Assembly (NCBI GenBank): GCA_016342655.1
Contig: JAEINL010000006.1
Location: 22,312-86,311 of the forward strand
DNA from: Sphaerochaeta sp.
GTDB taxonomy: Bacteria; Spirochaetota; Spirochaetia; Sphaerochaetales; Sphaerochaetaceae
Reading direction: 5' to 3'
Length of the DNA: 64,000 nucleotides
Numbering within the stretch: position 1 is the first letter of the stretch; each line of letters starts with the position of its first letter. The notes beneath the pieces are model-generated. The model had not been told where the DNA came from. It made no database searches and saw only the letters and a program-made list of their open reading frames with translations. Position numbers and translations under genes: made by a program. This document shows positions 43,805 to 53,096 of the stretch, piece by piece.

Positions 43805-44485
43805 ATGCAAAAAAAATTCCTCATAACCTTTGACTTTGACGGCACCTTCTATCCTCTCTACCCCTACGACAGCGAGCAGAGGCTTATCCTTTCCACAGCC
43901 AGGGTGCGTGGACATCTCAATCGTGTCCGTGCCAAACGCATGGTCCTGAAGGACAGACAAGGGGAGATGGCTCTTGGGGAGTTCAACCGGCGCTACCATG
44001 ACTTGCTGAGCGGATGTACGCACTCCCAGATAGAAGAGGTAGCTAAAGAGCTCTTCAACCTGGTGGATCCCAAACAATACTCCTTGCTCAAGGATCTCTC
44101 CACCAAGGCAGACCTGGCCATTCTCAGCTGTGGTACAGAAAATATCATCCGCGCCTTTCTTTCCCTGCATAAAATAGACCATCACTTCTTCCAGGTCAGT
44201 GGGAAAAGCCTGCATTTCAACAAGGGGTCAAAACCAGATATTGTTTGCACCATAGGAAATCCTGAAGAAAAACGTGCGGCATTTGCCACTCTCAAGAAAA
44301 ACTATGTCCATACAATTGCCATAGGTGACGGACCTACTGACATTCCTATGCTAGAGGAAGCTGAACTAGGTCTCATCATAGACTGGAGTGGAGAAGACAC
44401 AAAATATCCCTTCGAGACCTATTCTGACCTGCATTCCGCCTTGGAGCGTTGCCTCACCTATCTCGAAAAGGCTGAAGAGGCATGA
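43805..44485 (+). CDS. HAD-superfamily phosphatase
   Basis: 226 residues. Motif I is TFDFDGTFYPL (residues 8-18, nucleophile and acid Asp), motif II LAILSCGTEN (about residue 107), the motif III lysine lies in FNKGSKPD (about 140), and motif IV is IAIGDGPTDIPML (about 177). The layout resembles phosphoserine phosphatase-like enzymes, but the substrate is unknown. There is no ribosome site before the ATG. An extended -10 (TGC-TAGACT, 43790-43798) ends 6 bp before it, so the mRNA may be leaderless. It overlaps the ABC permease by 28 bp at the 3' end. Confidence 0.82.
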   Translation: MQKKFLITFDFDGTFYPLYPYDSEQRLILSTARVRGHLNRVRAKRMVLKDRQGEMALGEFNRRYHDLLSGCTHSQIEEVAKELFNLVDPKQYSLLKDLSTKADLAILSCGTENIIRAFLSLHKIDHHFFQVSGKSLHFNKGSKPDIVCTIGNPEEKRAAFATLKKNYVHTIAIGDGPTDIPMLEEAELGLIIDWSGEDTKYPFETYSDLHSALERCLTYLEKAEEA

Positions 44486-46122
44486 CGGACCACCACCTTC
44501 CAGGAAAGAAGGCAAAGGCCTGTTGCCACTAGGAGAGAGAGACCAATGCCTATCACAGGTGAAGAGAAAAGGAGTATCGGGGAGAAGAGGGCAATGCCAT
44601 CCACAAGGAACACGCCCAAAGAAGAGAGCATACCCAGCAACCCATTCATATTGCTCTTCATAGCCTGCTGGGGAATACTCCAGTTGAGCATGGGCCGTTT
44701 GTAGTCTATGGCAAGGCCAAAGGCAGCAATGCTGAACAACGCCAACACGATTAAAGGCATCATCCAAAGGAGATGCACTAAAGAGAGCCTGAAGAACAAC
44801 AGGGCAAGAACAAGGTATACCAGGTCCGTTCCACCAACCAGCAAGAGGTGCAAAACCAGTTTTGCCTTGACGAATTCACTTGGTTTGAGAGGAAGAACCT
44901 TATCAAGGGCAAATTGGGGACCTTGGCGGCTTACACTGGTGCTGCTGAGCATGGAGATGCTGGAAATGAGCAGTACGGCTAGGACAAGGCCATACGGGAG
45001 ATAGGGTGAAGAGGCTACGCTCGTAGCCACTCCCTGTATCTCACCCAACACCCCGGTAAGGGCATAGACACCAAGCAAGATCAAAGGTATGAGCAGCTCC
45101 CCCACGACCTCTATCATAAAGACCGATTGACTTCTGATAACCTCAAGCTCACGAGCCATGAGTGTCATGGTTTTGCCCATCGTCTTGTATGATTCATGTC
45201 TCCCCTGTCTGCCTTTTTTTCTTGTCACGCTTTGGGACGAGGCAACCAACGAAAGGGAGTGTCCATACCCTCTGCCAACGATCATACATATCAGCGAAGA
45301 GAACACCAACAACAACAGGACTTGCAGGGCAAACGCAGTCCAAGACCACAGCATGCCAGCCTGCGCCATAAAGAAAGGAAACACCGCAGCAAGGGTCTTG
45401 AAGGTGGTCCCTACTGATGCCATCATCGATTGGTAGTCAACGAGGAAGGTTGAACCCTCCTCCATATTTCTGCTGAAGGCTGTGATCATGACCAGGGAGA
45501 AACCCAATACTACCACGAAGGAAAACAGCTGTTCAAACATCCTGAAGCGTCTTCCCTTAGAGAGCCTCACTAGGGAGGTAGTAACAAACAAGGCCAAGGA
45601 GAGGGGAAGCAGAGGCCCCAATAATACTAGGGCAAGGCTTCCTAAGATAAATAGGACACTCACGCCTTCCAAGAGAGTCGCTACCACTATGGCAGGAAGG
45701 AGAATTCCTACGTAGAGAGGAAAATAGAGAATGTATGCTATGAGAAGGCGGCTGATCAGTAGCTCCTGTTCACGAACGGGAAGCGTAGAGACCAACGTGA
45801 TGTCCTTGCCTCGGTAAATGATGGAGGAGAGCCCGATGGATCCAAGGAGGAAGAGAAAGAAAAACCCTACAAGGGTGGCTAGGAACATTCCAAGATAGGG
45901 AATGTCGATGAGTGTCCCCAAGGTCTGATACGTGTAAAAGTTAAAGGCGATCATCACCTCAAACATACCCAAGCTAAAGACCAAGAGGGCAGCGAGCACT
46001 ATCTGAAGAATCTTGCCCTTCTTGGAGTCCTTGGAGACGGAGAGACGGGAAAAATAGGTTTGCAGGGGTCTGACGCCATCCAAGAAAGCACGGACCAGCA
46101 TACAGACTACATTGGCACGCAT
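44458..46122 (-). CDS. ABC transporter permease (ABC-2-like)
   Basis: 554 residues with about 12 hydrophobic segments, arranged as two related halves split by a basic linker (SQSVTRKKGRQGRHESYK, about residue 300). No known substrate motif. The ATPase gene ends on its start codon (TGATG overlap), so the two are one unit. The pairing of a two-half permease with a single ATPase suggests an exporter; the cargo is unknown. Confidence 0.82.
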   Translation of the reverse strand: MRANVVCMLVRAFLDGVRPLQTYFSRLSVSKDSKKGKILQIVLAALLVFSLGMFEVMIAFNFYTYQTLGTLIDIPYLGMFLATLVGFFFLFLLGSIGLSSIIYRGKDITLVSTLPVREQELLISRLLIAYILYFPLYVGILLPAIVVATLLEGVSVLFILGSLALVLLGPLLPLSLALFVTTSLVRLSKGRRFRMFEQLFSFVVVLGFSLVMITAFSRNMEEGSTFLVDYQSMMASVGTTFKTLAAVFPFFMAQAGMLWSWTAFALQVLLLLVFSSLICMIVGRGYGHSLSLVASSQSVTRKKGRQGRHESYKTMGKTMTLMARELEVIRSQSVFMIEVVGELLIPLILLGVYALTGVLGEIQGVATSVASSPYLPYGLVLAVLLISSISMLSSTSVSRQGPQFALDKVLPLKPSEFVKAKLVLHLLLVGGTDLVYLVLALLFFRLSLVHLLWMMPLIVLALFSIAAFGLAIDYKRPMLNWSIPQQAMKSNMNGLLGMLSSLGVFLVDGIALFSPILLFSSPVIGIGLSLLVATGLCLLSWKVVVRHASSAFSR

Positions 46123-46853
46123 CAGAGAGGAACCTCTTCGGTAAGTTCCAGGAAGAGCTGTTCCAGATTTCCTTTGCCTCTCTTTTCCGAGAGTTCCTGT
46201 ACGGTCCCTTCAAAGAGCAGGCTGCCCTTTCCTATGATACCGATACGGTCACAGACATCCTGGGCGACCTCCATGCCATGGGTAGAGAAGAATACGGTAT
46301 TACCTTTGTCTGCATGGGCCCTCATGGTCTTTTTCAAGAGAAAGGCAGCCTTGGGATCGAGGCCGACCATAGGCTCATCAAGAATGAGCAGGCGGCTCTC
46401 ATGCATCAGGGCAGCCATAATGCCAAGCTTCTGCTTCATCCCGTGGGAGTAGGAAGAGATCTCATCATCAAGGGCATGATCCATCTCAAACATGGCTGAA
46501 AGCTCTCCAATACGTTCTTTTCGATTCTCCTGGGAAAGTTCATACATATCGGCAATAAAGTTCAGATGCCTGAGTCCAGTCATTTTTTCATAGAAGAGAG
46601 GCTCATCACCGACATATCCGATGATCCTCTTGATCGCAAGGCTATCCTTGCCGACCTCTTTTCCCTCGACAAAGATGGATCCACTATCGGGAAAAAGCAT
46701 CCCTACCAGCATCTTGATGGTTGTGCTCTTCCCCGCCCCATTGGGACCGAGGAAGCCGAATATCTGAGCACTTTCGATTGTGAGGCTCAAACTATCCACC
46801 GCATTGGGCTTATTGGGATCGTAGCATTTGCTTACCTGTCTGAATTCTATCAT
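46122..46853 (-). CDS. ABC transporter ATP-binding protein
   Basis: 243 residues. Walker A GPNGAGKST (about residue 38), Q-loop region VGDEPLFYE, signature YSHGMKQKLG (about 138), Walker B RLLILDEPMVGLDP (about 158) and the switch His in FFSTHGM (about 195). The SHGMKQKLG signature is typical of ABC-2-type exporters such as the Nat/Ecs groups. ATG 46853 has GAGG 5 bp upstream. It energises the permease encoded next. Confidence 0.92.
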   Translation of the reverse strand: MIEFRQVSKCYDPNKPNAVDSLSLTIESAQIFGFLGPNGAGKSTTIKMLVGMLFPDSGSIFVEGKEVGKDSLAIKRIIGYVGDEPLFYEKMTGLRHLNFIADMYELSQENRKERIGELSAMFEMDHALDDEISSYSHGMKQKLGIMAALMHESRLLILDEPMVGLDPKAAFLLKKTMRAHADKGNTVFFSTHGMEVAQDVCDRIGIIGKGSLLFEGTVQELSEKRGKGNLEQLFLELTEEVPL

Positions 46854-46940
46854 GTATCCTCATCTCCTGGTGCAGTATACAGGGAGAATTGACGAAAGAC
46901 AAGAACTATTTAGACCATTTTCTAATTAGCTTATTCGTTA

Positions 46941-47036
46941 TGAATTAATATGCATAGATGCTATAAATTTGTCTTAGATTGATGGTATTTCTGCTTATAT
47001 AGAATATTTATACATACTTGCTTGAATATTTTTACA
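46941..47036 (+). promoter_or_regulatory. ARG-box-like operators upstream of argG
   Basis: Compared with the ArgR half-site pair TGAATWWWWATTCA, the 237 bp AT-rich region holds TGAATTAATATGCA (46941-46954, 13/14), AGAATATTTATACA (47001-47014, 12/14) and TGAATATTTTTACA (47023-47036, 12/14). The last two start 22 bp apart, about two helical turns, as with tandem ARG boxes. They lie 55-90 bp before the argG start. The sites were matched by eye. Confidence 0.6.
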
Positions 47037-47090
47037 TATTTCAGTACACTTCTCTTATATTTATTACACATACTAGGGAGATTTTATACT

Positions 47091-48308
47091 ATGAACAAAG
47101 AGAAAGTGATTCTGGCTTACAGTGGTGGCCTCGATACTTCAGTAATCCTCAAATGGCTCAGCAACAAGGGCTTTGATGTCATCGCCTATGTGGCCAACGT
47201 CGGGCAGAATGAGGATTTTGATGCAATAGAAAAGAAAGCCTTTGCGACAGGGGCCAGTAAAGTCTATATCGAAGACCTGCGCAAGGAGCTTGTCACTGAC
47301 TATGTATTTCCTGCTCTCAAAGCCAATGCAATCTACGAAGGCACCTATATGCTGGGCACCTCCCTTGCCCGTCCTATCATAGCCAAGCGTCAGATTGAGA
47401 TTGCAAGGAAGGAAGGCACTGTCTATGTGGCCCATGGGGCAACAGGCAAGGGAAATGACCAGGTCAGGTTTGAGTTCGGCTACTACATGCATATGCCTGA
47501 GGTAAAGATCATCTCCCCCTGGAAAGATCCCGAGTGGCTCTCAGAGTTTGAGGGGCGCTCTGATATGATCGCATATGCCAAGAAATATGGTATCTCCATA
47601 AAGGCTTCCACAAAGAAACCTTTCAGCGAGGATGAGAATCTCATCCATATCAGCCATGAGGCAGGCGTCCTTGAGGATCCCTCACTCAGGTGTGCAGAAG
47701 ATGTGTTCAGTATCACCCTAAGCCCCCAGAAGGCCGCTGACAAGGAGACAACGCTGAGTTTTGAGTTTAAGGATGGCATCCCCCTCTCAGTGACAAACGA
47801 AGATGACGGAACCGTTGTCACAGATCCTTTGGAAATGGTGATGTATCTGAACAAGGTCGGCCATGACAATGCAATCGGTCGTGTTGATATGGTGGAGAAC
47901 CGCTATATCGGGATCAAGAGCCGAGGGGTGTACGAGACTCCGGGCTGTGAGATACTCTGGAAAGCCCATCGCAACCTTGAAGGCATCACCATGGACAAGG
48001 AGGTCATGCACCTGCGTGACTCCCTGATGCCCAAGTATGCTACCCTCATCTATAACGGCTACTGGTTTGCCCCTGAATTTGAGATGCTCAGCGCAGCTTT
48101 CGAGCAGAGCCAGCAGAAAGTGACGGGAACAAGCAAGGTGGTCCTCTATAAGGGCAATGTCATCTTTGCAGGAGTCAGCAGTCCCCTCTCCCTCTATAAT
48201 GAGGCTCTGGGATCGATGGACAAGGCTGGCGGCTATGAGCCGGTAGACTGTAAGGGGTTCATCAACATCAACGCCATCCGTCTGATGGCTCACTCGCAGA
48301 GGGGATAG
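47091..48308 (+). CDS. argG: Argininosuccinate synthase
   Basis: 405 residues. It joins citrulline and aspartate using ATP in arginine synthesis. The PP-loop is [16 protein letters not shown] (residues 8-23). [15 protein letters not shown] (about residue 118) binds citrulline and ATP, and [23 protein letters not shown] (about residue 264) is a family block. ATG 47091 has AGGGAG 10 bp upstream; the frame is open farther upstream through the operator region, which is not translated. No other arg gene is adjacent. Confidence 0.98.
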   Translation: MNKEKVILAYSGGLDTSVILKWLSNKGFDVIAYVANVGQNEDFDAIEKKAFATGASKVYIEDLRKELVTDYVFPALKANAIYEGTYMLGTSLARPIIAKRQIEIARKEGTVYVAHGATGKGNDQVRFEFGYYMHMPEVKIISPWKDPEWLSEFEGRSDMIAYAKKYGISIKASTKKPFSEDENLIHISHEAGVLEDPSLRCAEDVFSITLSPQKAADKETTLSFEFKDGIPLSVTNEDDGTVVTDPLEMVMYLNKVGHDNAIGRVDMVENRYIGIKSRGVYETPGCEILWKAHRNLEGITMDKEVMHLRDSLMPKYATLIYNGYWFAPEFEMLSAAFEQSQQKVTGTSKVVLYKGNVIFAGVSSPLSLYNEALGSMDKAGGYEPVDCKGFININAIRLMAHSQRG

Positions 48309-48329
48309 ACACTCTACAGGGTGTGTGTT
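48307..48329 (+). terminator. Possible argG terminator
   Basis: ACACTCT-AC-AGGGTGT with one G-U pair just past the stop, then GTGTTTTCCC. The T-run is short, so the call is weak. Confidence 0.4.
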
Positions 48330-48585
48330 TTCCCTGGGTTGTCTGATAGCATTTTTTTTGGAGAGTACACAGGGAAACACCAGAGATACTTCTGAAAGCG
48401 GCAGAAAGGGCAAACATCAAGGAAGGCCCTTACTGTCGCAAAGAAGATTGGCTTTCGAGATGACTTCATAGAAGAAGGATGTACCGATGATGCGGTTCTC
48501 ACCTTACACGCTGAGGACAAAAAGGACTGCCTTATGCTGTTTGAACACTACAAGGAACACGGCAAACAGCTGTATTAGGAAGGAA
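48330..48585 (+). other. Possible gene remnant between argG and the flavodoxin gene
   Basis: No complete gene fits here. One plus-strand frame, open only after a stop near 48392, reads KKIGFRDDFIEEGCTDD then HAEDKKDCLMLFEHYKEH and ends at TAG 48576-48578. A second frame just upstream reads ETPEILLKAAERANIKEG. Neither has a start codon with a ribosome site. The two may be parts of one frame-shifted gene, but I do not recognise a family. Confidence 0.3.
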
Positions 48586-49329
48586 CTAAGGAAGGTAGAG
48601 AGCACTATCCACCCGTTTTTGGCAGGTCTCTTCCAAATGTTTGGTTACATTGACAAACTTGGGAGAATCCATGACCAGCTCGTTGTTGGAAACCTGAATG
48701 CAGGCACAACAGTGGATACAAAGGCTGGGATCTCCCTTGGCAAGGCTACCGGTGGGACAGACTGCATAGCAATGGCTGTTGGGAGTACCTCCCTTACCCT
48801 TGATAGTGGGCATATAAGGAGGGTCTGCAATGAGCATAGAGCTCTTGTACGGCCTGTTCCCAGGAGGATGGACAGTCTTGGTCTTACCATTGAGGTAGAC
48901 TGCAAGGCGGTCAAGAATCTGAAAGTCCTCAATGTCAGGACGCTTGGAACCCACCTTGTCAGAATAGCTGTGTTGGCACCCTATCGAGGCTGCCCCTATG
49001 AGCGGCATACCTTTTGCCAGCAAAAGGTCCTCCATCTCAACCAAGGCATCCTCGAATGCACGGTTGCCAAAACTGGCGATAGCCAAGGCGTTGCAGTTTG
49101 TGCAAGTGACCTGCTCTTTGATATACTCGGCAAAGAGACGCGGTACCCTTCCCCCATATACGGGGAACGCAACGATGAGGGTGGTATTAAAGAATGCCAA
49201 GGGCTTTTTCCTTTGGAGGAAGTGGGTCACATCGACTTCGATAAACTCTTGTTTTGTAGCCTTTGCCACAGCAAGGGCGCAAGCCTTGCTCTGGCCGGTA
49301 GGACTGAAGGTAAGGAGGGTATAGTTCAT
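48586..49329 (-). CDS. EFR1-like flavodoxin-ferredoxin fusion
   Basis: 247 residues. The N-terminal flavodoxin-like domain begins LLTFSPTGQSKA (about residue 5) and has AFPVYGGRVP (about 54). The C-terminal ferredoxin part contains HCYAVCPTG and CIHCCACIQVS. The first motif lacks its first two Cys and the second lacks its last Cys. In interlocked 2[4Fe-4S] ferredoxins the second motif's three Cys plus the first motif's last Cys bind cluster II, and these four remain. So one cluster is kept and the other lost. It overlaps the ArsR gene by 4 bp. Its electron partner is unknown. Confidence 0.75.
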   Translation of the reverse strand: MNYTLLTFSPTGQSKACALAVAKATKQEFIEVDVTHFLQRKKPLAFFNTTLIVAFPVYGGRVPRLFAEYIKEQVTCTNCNALAIASFGNRAFEDALVEMEDLLLAKGMPLIGAASIGCQHSYSDKVGSKRPDIEDFQILDRLAVYLNGKTKTVHPPGNRPYKSSMLIADPPYMPTIKGKGGTPNSHCYAVCPTGSLAKGDPSLCIHCCACIQVSNNELVMDSPKFVNVTKHLEETCQKRVDSALYLP

Positions 49330-49631
49330 AGCAGTTCACTGTAGTGTTCGATTCCCAAGGCGAGGATGGCATGGATATGTTCATCATTGAGACGGTAGAG
49401 GACGTTTCGGCCATCCTTTCTAAAACGCACCAGACGCCTTGCCCGAAGCAACTTCAGCTGCTGGCTTATGGTACTTTGCTGCATACCCAACTCTTCACTG
49501 ATGGAGTTAACCCCACGTTCCCCTCTTTCCAAAAGGAAAAGGATCTTCAAACGGGTAGGGTCTCCGAATACTTTGAAGAAATCGGCAATATCAACAATTT
49601 CTTCCTCTAAAGGCATCATAATCTTCAGCAT
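49326..49631 (-). CDS. ArsR/SmtB-family transcriptional regulator
   Basis: 101 residues. A winged helix-turn-helix with FKVFGDPTRLKILFLL (about residue 19), the recognition helix region QQSTISQQLKLLRARRLV and the wing FRKDGRNVLYRL. None of the usual Cys metal-sensing pairs (ELCVCDL) are present; that position reads NSISEELGM. Any signal would have to bind elsewhere. AGGAGG lies 6 bp upstream of the ATG. It is cotranscribed with the flavodoxin-ferredoxin gene, its probable target. Confidence 0.9.
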   Translation of the reverse strand: MLKIMMPLEEEIVDIADFFKVFGDPTRLKILFLLERGERGVNSISEELGMQQSTISQQLKLLRARRLVRFRKDGRNVLYRLNDEHIHAILALGIEHYSELL

Positions 49632-49722
49632 TAGGGGCCTCCTGTCCCATAGAGTATACAGACAGACGAGAAGAAAGAAAAGCGGGATGGGATCTGCCCT
49701 ATACCCTCAGAAGAAGATTCTC

Positions 49723-49751
49723 TTGACACCATATTTTCACTACAGTAAAAA
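49723..49751 (+). promoter_or_regulatory. Citrate synthase promoter
   Basis: TTGACA (49723-49728), 17 bp, TAAAAA (49746-49751). The leader would be about 165 nt long. No regulatory structure was recognised in it. Confidence 0.5.
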
Positions 49752-49924
49752 TAGGGTACAGTACAAACATATTATGATTCTAGGAAATGCGAGATGGGCT
49801 TGACCTGAGTAGAAGTGACTCCTGCCCAACCTAAACACACTTGAACCCGCATTGTTTGCATATTGATCATCCAAAAGACAACACCGCAACCAAAAAATAC
49901 CAGACACCTAATAGGAGACGTAGA

Positions 49925-51220
49925 ATGGACATCAACAAAGAAGGAGCAAGACTGATCATAGGAGACCGTGAGGTGCCAATGACTGTTATCACGGACAATA
50001 TGGGGGATAAATCCCTTGATATCACCAAACTGCGCAACGAAACAGGGTTCATCACCTACGACCCTGGCTTTATGAACACAGGCTCATGCATGAGCTCTAT
50101 CTGCTTTGTCGATGGGGAGAAAGGTGTCCTCAGGTATCGTGGCTATGATATTGAAGATCTTGTTGAACATTGTGATTTTGTCGAAGTAGCCCACCTTCTC
50201 ATCAAGGGAGAGCTTCCTGACCTGCCAGAACGACACAAGTATGCAGAGATGCTCAACAGGCACTCGCTGTTGCATATCGATATGCAAAACTTTTTCCGTA
50301 ACTTCCCCCAGGATGCTCACCCCATGTCCATCCTATCTGCCATGATAGCTTCCCTTTCGGCCTTCTATCCTGAAATAGCCGATGTGGACCCTGAGGAGAA
50401 CGTTGACCTTACCATCAGTAGATTGCTTTCCAAGATGCGTACCATCGCAGCCTTCAGCTACCGCCAGATGAACGGACTGGACTTCAAGGACCCTTCCTAC
50501 AAGTTCTCCTACTGTGAAAACTTCCTGAATATGATGTTCTGGACGCCGATAAACGCCTATGAACCCAACCCCTTGCATGTGAAGGCCCTGAACATCCTGC
50601 TCATCCTGCATGCCGACCATGAGCAAAACTGCTCCACCAGTGCCGTAAGGCTTGTAGGAAGCAGTGAGGCGAACCTCTATGCTTCGGTGGCTGCAGGCTG
50701 TTGCGCCCTTTGGGGAAGTAAGCATGGTGGTGCAAACCAAGCGGTCCTTGAGATGCTTACCACCATCCACAACGATGGACTGAGCATCGAAAAGGTCATA
50801 CAGATGGCCAAGGACAAGGACAATCCCTTCCGTCTCTCAGGCTTCGGGCACCGTGTCTACAAGACCTATGACCCCAGAGCAAAGATTGCCAAGAGACTCT
50901 GTGAAGATGTGCTCGGTGCCGATAGCAAGGATGATCCCCTCCTGCAGATAGCCCTTGAACTGGAACGGGTCGCACTGAGTGACCCTTATTTCATCGAAAG
51001 GAATCTCTATCCTAACATAGACTTCTACACCGGGATCATCTTCCATGCCATGGGAATTCCCGAATCGATGTTTACGGTTCTCTTTGCCATGGGAAGGCTC
51101 CCTGGTTGGATCGCCCACTGGTTGGAGTGGAGACATGACCCGTATCAGAAGATCGGGCGCCCTCGCCAGGTCTATTCCGGCCTCCTTGCAAGAGATGTCT
51201 TACCTTTTGAAGACCGTTAA
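49925..51220 (+). CDS. gltA: Citrate synthase
   Basis: 431 residues. It condenses acetyl-CoA and oxaloacetate. Catalytic residues are visible in LILHADHEQNCSTSAVR (about residue 236), GSKHGGANQAVL (about 265), GFGHRVYKTYDPRA (about 308) and NIDFYTG (about 364, catalytic Asp). The length and the ~50-residue N-terminal domain fit the type II (hexameric, Gram-negative) group. ATG 49925 has AGGAGA 6 bp upstream; a longer frame from 49841 is not supported. Icd and aconitase genes lie just downstream on the other strand. Confidence 0.95.
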   Translation: MDINKEGARLIIGDREVPMTVITDNMGDKSLDITKLRNETGFITYDPGFMNTGSCMSSICFVDGEKGVLRYRGYDIEDLVEHCDFVEVAHLLIKGELPDLPERHKYAEMLNRHSLLHIDMQNFFRNFPQDAHPMSILSAMIASLSAFYPEIADVDPEENVDLTISRLLSKMRTIAAFSYRQMNGLDFKDPSYKFSYCENFLNMMFWTPINAYEPNPLHVKALNILLILHADHEQNCSTSAVRLVGSSEANLYASVAAGCCALWGSKHGGANQAVLEMLTTIHNDGLSIEKVIQMAKDKDNPFRLSGFGHRVYKTYDPRAKIAKRLCEDVLGADSKDDPLLQIALELERVALSDPYFIERNLYPNIDFYTGIIFHAMGIPESMFTVLFAMGRLPGWIAHWLEWRHDPYQKIGRPRQVYSGLLARDVLPFEDR

Positions 51221-51872
51221 GGCCCTAATCTTTGATTTCAATGGCACGCTCTTCTGGGATACGCTGTATCACCAGAAGGCGTGGGCCGCCATTGCCGAAA
51301 AATATGCCAAACACCCCTATACGAAAGAAGAGATGCACCTTCTCAACGGAAGGACCAACAGCGAGACCATAGCCTTTCTTGTCGGCAAGGGCCTTACTCC
51401 AAACCAGATAAGGGAAATATCAGAGGAAAAGGAACAGCTCTATATCGAGATGTGCCAAAGATCGATGCCCCTTACCCTCGCCCCTGGGGCTGTCAAATTA
51501 TTCGAAGATGCACACAAGAAGGGCATCAGGCTGGCAATTGCAACCAGTGCAGGGCCGGACAACATGGCATGGTACAAGAAATGGTTCTCCCTCAACACCT
51601 ATTTTCCTGACTCCCTGATCATCACCGATGACAACAAACGCAAGGGCAAACCTGATCCTGCCATCTATCTTGATACGCTCTCCGCCTTGAAGGTAGATGG
51701 TCCGTCCTGTGTGGTATTTGAAGATACGAAAAGTGGCATCCTCAGTGCGGCAAGAGCCGGCATTGGAAGAATCTATGCCATAGCAAGCCTAGGTGCAGAC
51801 ATAGAGACAACAGCGGCCATGGGAGAAACCCATGGCCAGCTAACGAGTTTTGATCAGTTCGTCCTAGAGTAG
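51195..51872 (+). CDS. HAD-superfamily hydrolase (beta-phosphoglucomutase-like)
   Basis: 225 residues. Motif I is [14 protein letters not shown] (about residue 9), with FDFNGT in place of FDxDGT: the second acid Asp is Asn, unusual for a phosphatase or mutase. Motif II is LAIATSAGP (about 112), the lysine KGKPDPAIY (about 150), and the acidic motif [11 protein letters not shown] (about 173). A helical cap lies between motifs I and II. ATG 51195 overlaps gltA by 26 bp; TTG 51207 is an alternative and neither has a strong ribosome site. The substrate is unknown. Confidence 0.78.
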   Translation: MSYLLKTVKALIFDFNGTLFWDTLYHQKAWAAIAEKYAKHPYTKEEMHLLNGRTNSETIAFLVGKGLTPNQIREISEEKEQLYIEMCQRSMPLTLAPGAVKLFEDAHKKGIRLAIATSAGPDNMAWYKKWFSLNTYFPDSLIITDDNKRKGKPDPAIYLDTLSALKVDGPSCVVFEDTKSGILSAARAGIGRIYAIASLGADIETTAAMGETHGQLTSFDQFVLE

Positions 51873-53096
51873 GGAGACGAGAAGCTCTCCAAACGCCTTG
51901 GTGCCTAACTTTTCACAAGGAAGGTTCTCTAGCTCCATCATCCGGTGAAAGTCTGCTGTTACCTTACCACTGGCAATGGCTCTCTCCACTGCAAGAAAAA
52001 TCTTGTCAGCAGCAGCATCCCATCCCAAGTACCTGAGCAACATCTCTGAGGACAGGACCAGCGAAAGGGGGTTTACGATATCCTTACCTGCAATGTCAGG
52101 GGCTGTCCCATGGGTAGCCTCAAAGATGGCAAACTTGCTGTTGAAGTTAATGTTCGCCCCCGGGGCGATACCAATACCACCCACTGCCGCAGCCAGAGCA
52201 TCGGAGACATAGTCCCCGTTGAGGTTCAGCGTTGCGATTACATCATAGCGATCAGGGGTGAGCAGGATATTCTGCAGGAAAGCATCACAGATGCAGTCCT
52301 GGATAACCAGAGCCTCCATTCCCTCACGCTCAATCGAAAGCGTGCCATTCTTATCCTTCTTTGCCCCAAACTCCCGCTCTGCAAGCTCATAGCCCCATTT
52401 TAGGAACCCCCCCTCGGTGAACTTCATGATGTTTCCCTTATGTACGAGGGTGACGCTCCTACGCTTGTTCTCCAAGGCATAGGCTATGGCGCTGCGGATC
52501 AGACGTTCGCTTCCTTCACGGGAGACAGGTTTGATGCCTATGGCGCTGGTCTGGGGAAACCTGATGTTGGTGACACCCATCTCAGTCTGGAGAAAATCAA
52601 TGACCTTCTCCACCTCAGCGCTTCCAGCTTCCCATTCGATACCGGCATAAATGTCCTCAGTATTCTCCCTGAATACGACCATATCGACCTTCTCAGGGTA
52701 TTTTACCGGGGAAGGGACTCCTCTGAAATAGTGTATTGGACGGAGACATACAAACAGATCCAGATTCTGCCTAAGGGTTACGTTCAAGCTTCGGATACCC
52801 TTACCCACAGGTGTGGTCAAAGGCCCCTTAATTGCAACACGATACTCCCTGATAGCATCAAGGGTCTCATCAGGGAGGTAGTATCCAGTTTTGTCCTTTG
52901 CCTTCTGCCCGGCAAGAACCTCTTTCCAAACAATGCTACGATCTGCCTTGTAGGCTTTCGTTACGGCAGAATCGACAATGCTTCTCATGACAGCAGTAAT
53001 TTCAGGACCTACCCCATCGCCCTCAATAAAAGGAATGATGGGATGGGAGGGAACCTGCAGGGCACTGCCTTGCAGGGTTATGGTTTCTTCTTGCAT
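51864..53096 (-). CDS. icd: Isocitrate dehydrogenase (NADP type)
   Basis: 410 residues. It oxidises isocitrate to 2-oxoglutarate. [13 protein letters not shown] (about residue 22), [22 protein letters not shown] (about residue 98, substrate Arg residues), [14 protein letters not shown] (about 138), [12 protein letters not shown] (about 218) and [13 protein letters not shown] (about 328) are all conserved. The size suits the bacterial homodimeric enzyme. It overlaps the aconitase stop by one base and the HAD gene by 9 bp tail to tail. Co-location with gltA and acn supports a glutamate-supply role. Confidence 0.94.
   Translation of the reverse strand: MQEETITLQGSALQVPSHPIIPFIEGDGVGPEITAVMRSIVDSAVTKAYKADRSIVWKEVLAGQKAKDKTGYYLPDETLDAIREYRVAIKGPLTTPVGKGIRSLNVTLRQNLDLFVCLRPIHYFRGVPSPVKYPEKVDMVVFRENTEDIYAGIEWEAGSAEVEKVIDFLQTEMGVTNIRFPQTSAIGIKPVSREGSERLIRSAIAYALENKRRSVTLVHKGNIMKFTEGGFLKWGYELAEREFGAKKDKNGTLSIEREGMEALVIQDCICDAFLQNILLTPDRYDVIATLNLNGDYVSDALAAAVGGIGIAPGANINFNSKFAIFEATHGTAPDIAGKDIVNPLSLVLSSEMLLRYLGWDAAADKIFLAVERAIASGKVTADFHRMMELENLPCEKLGTKAFGELLVSLL

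Noticed and set aside
48487..49344. 285-codon plus-strand frame opposite the flavodoxin-ferredoxin gene
   Set aside because: Antisense shadow; the minus-strand protein has recognisable domains and a coupled upstream gene.
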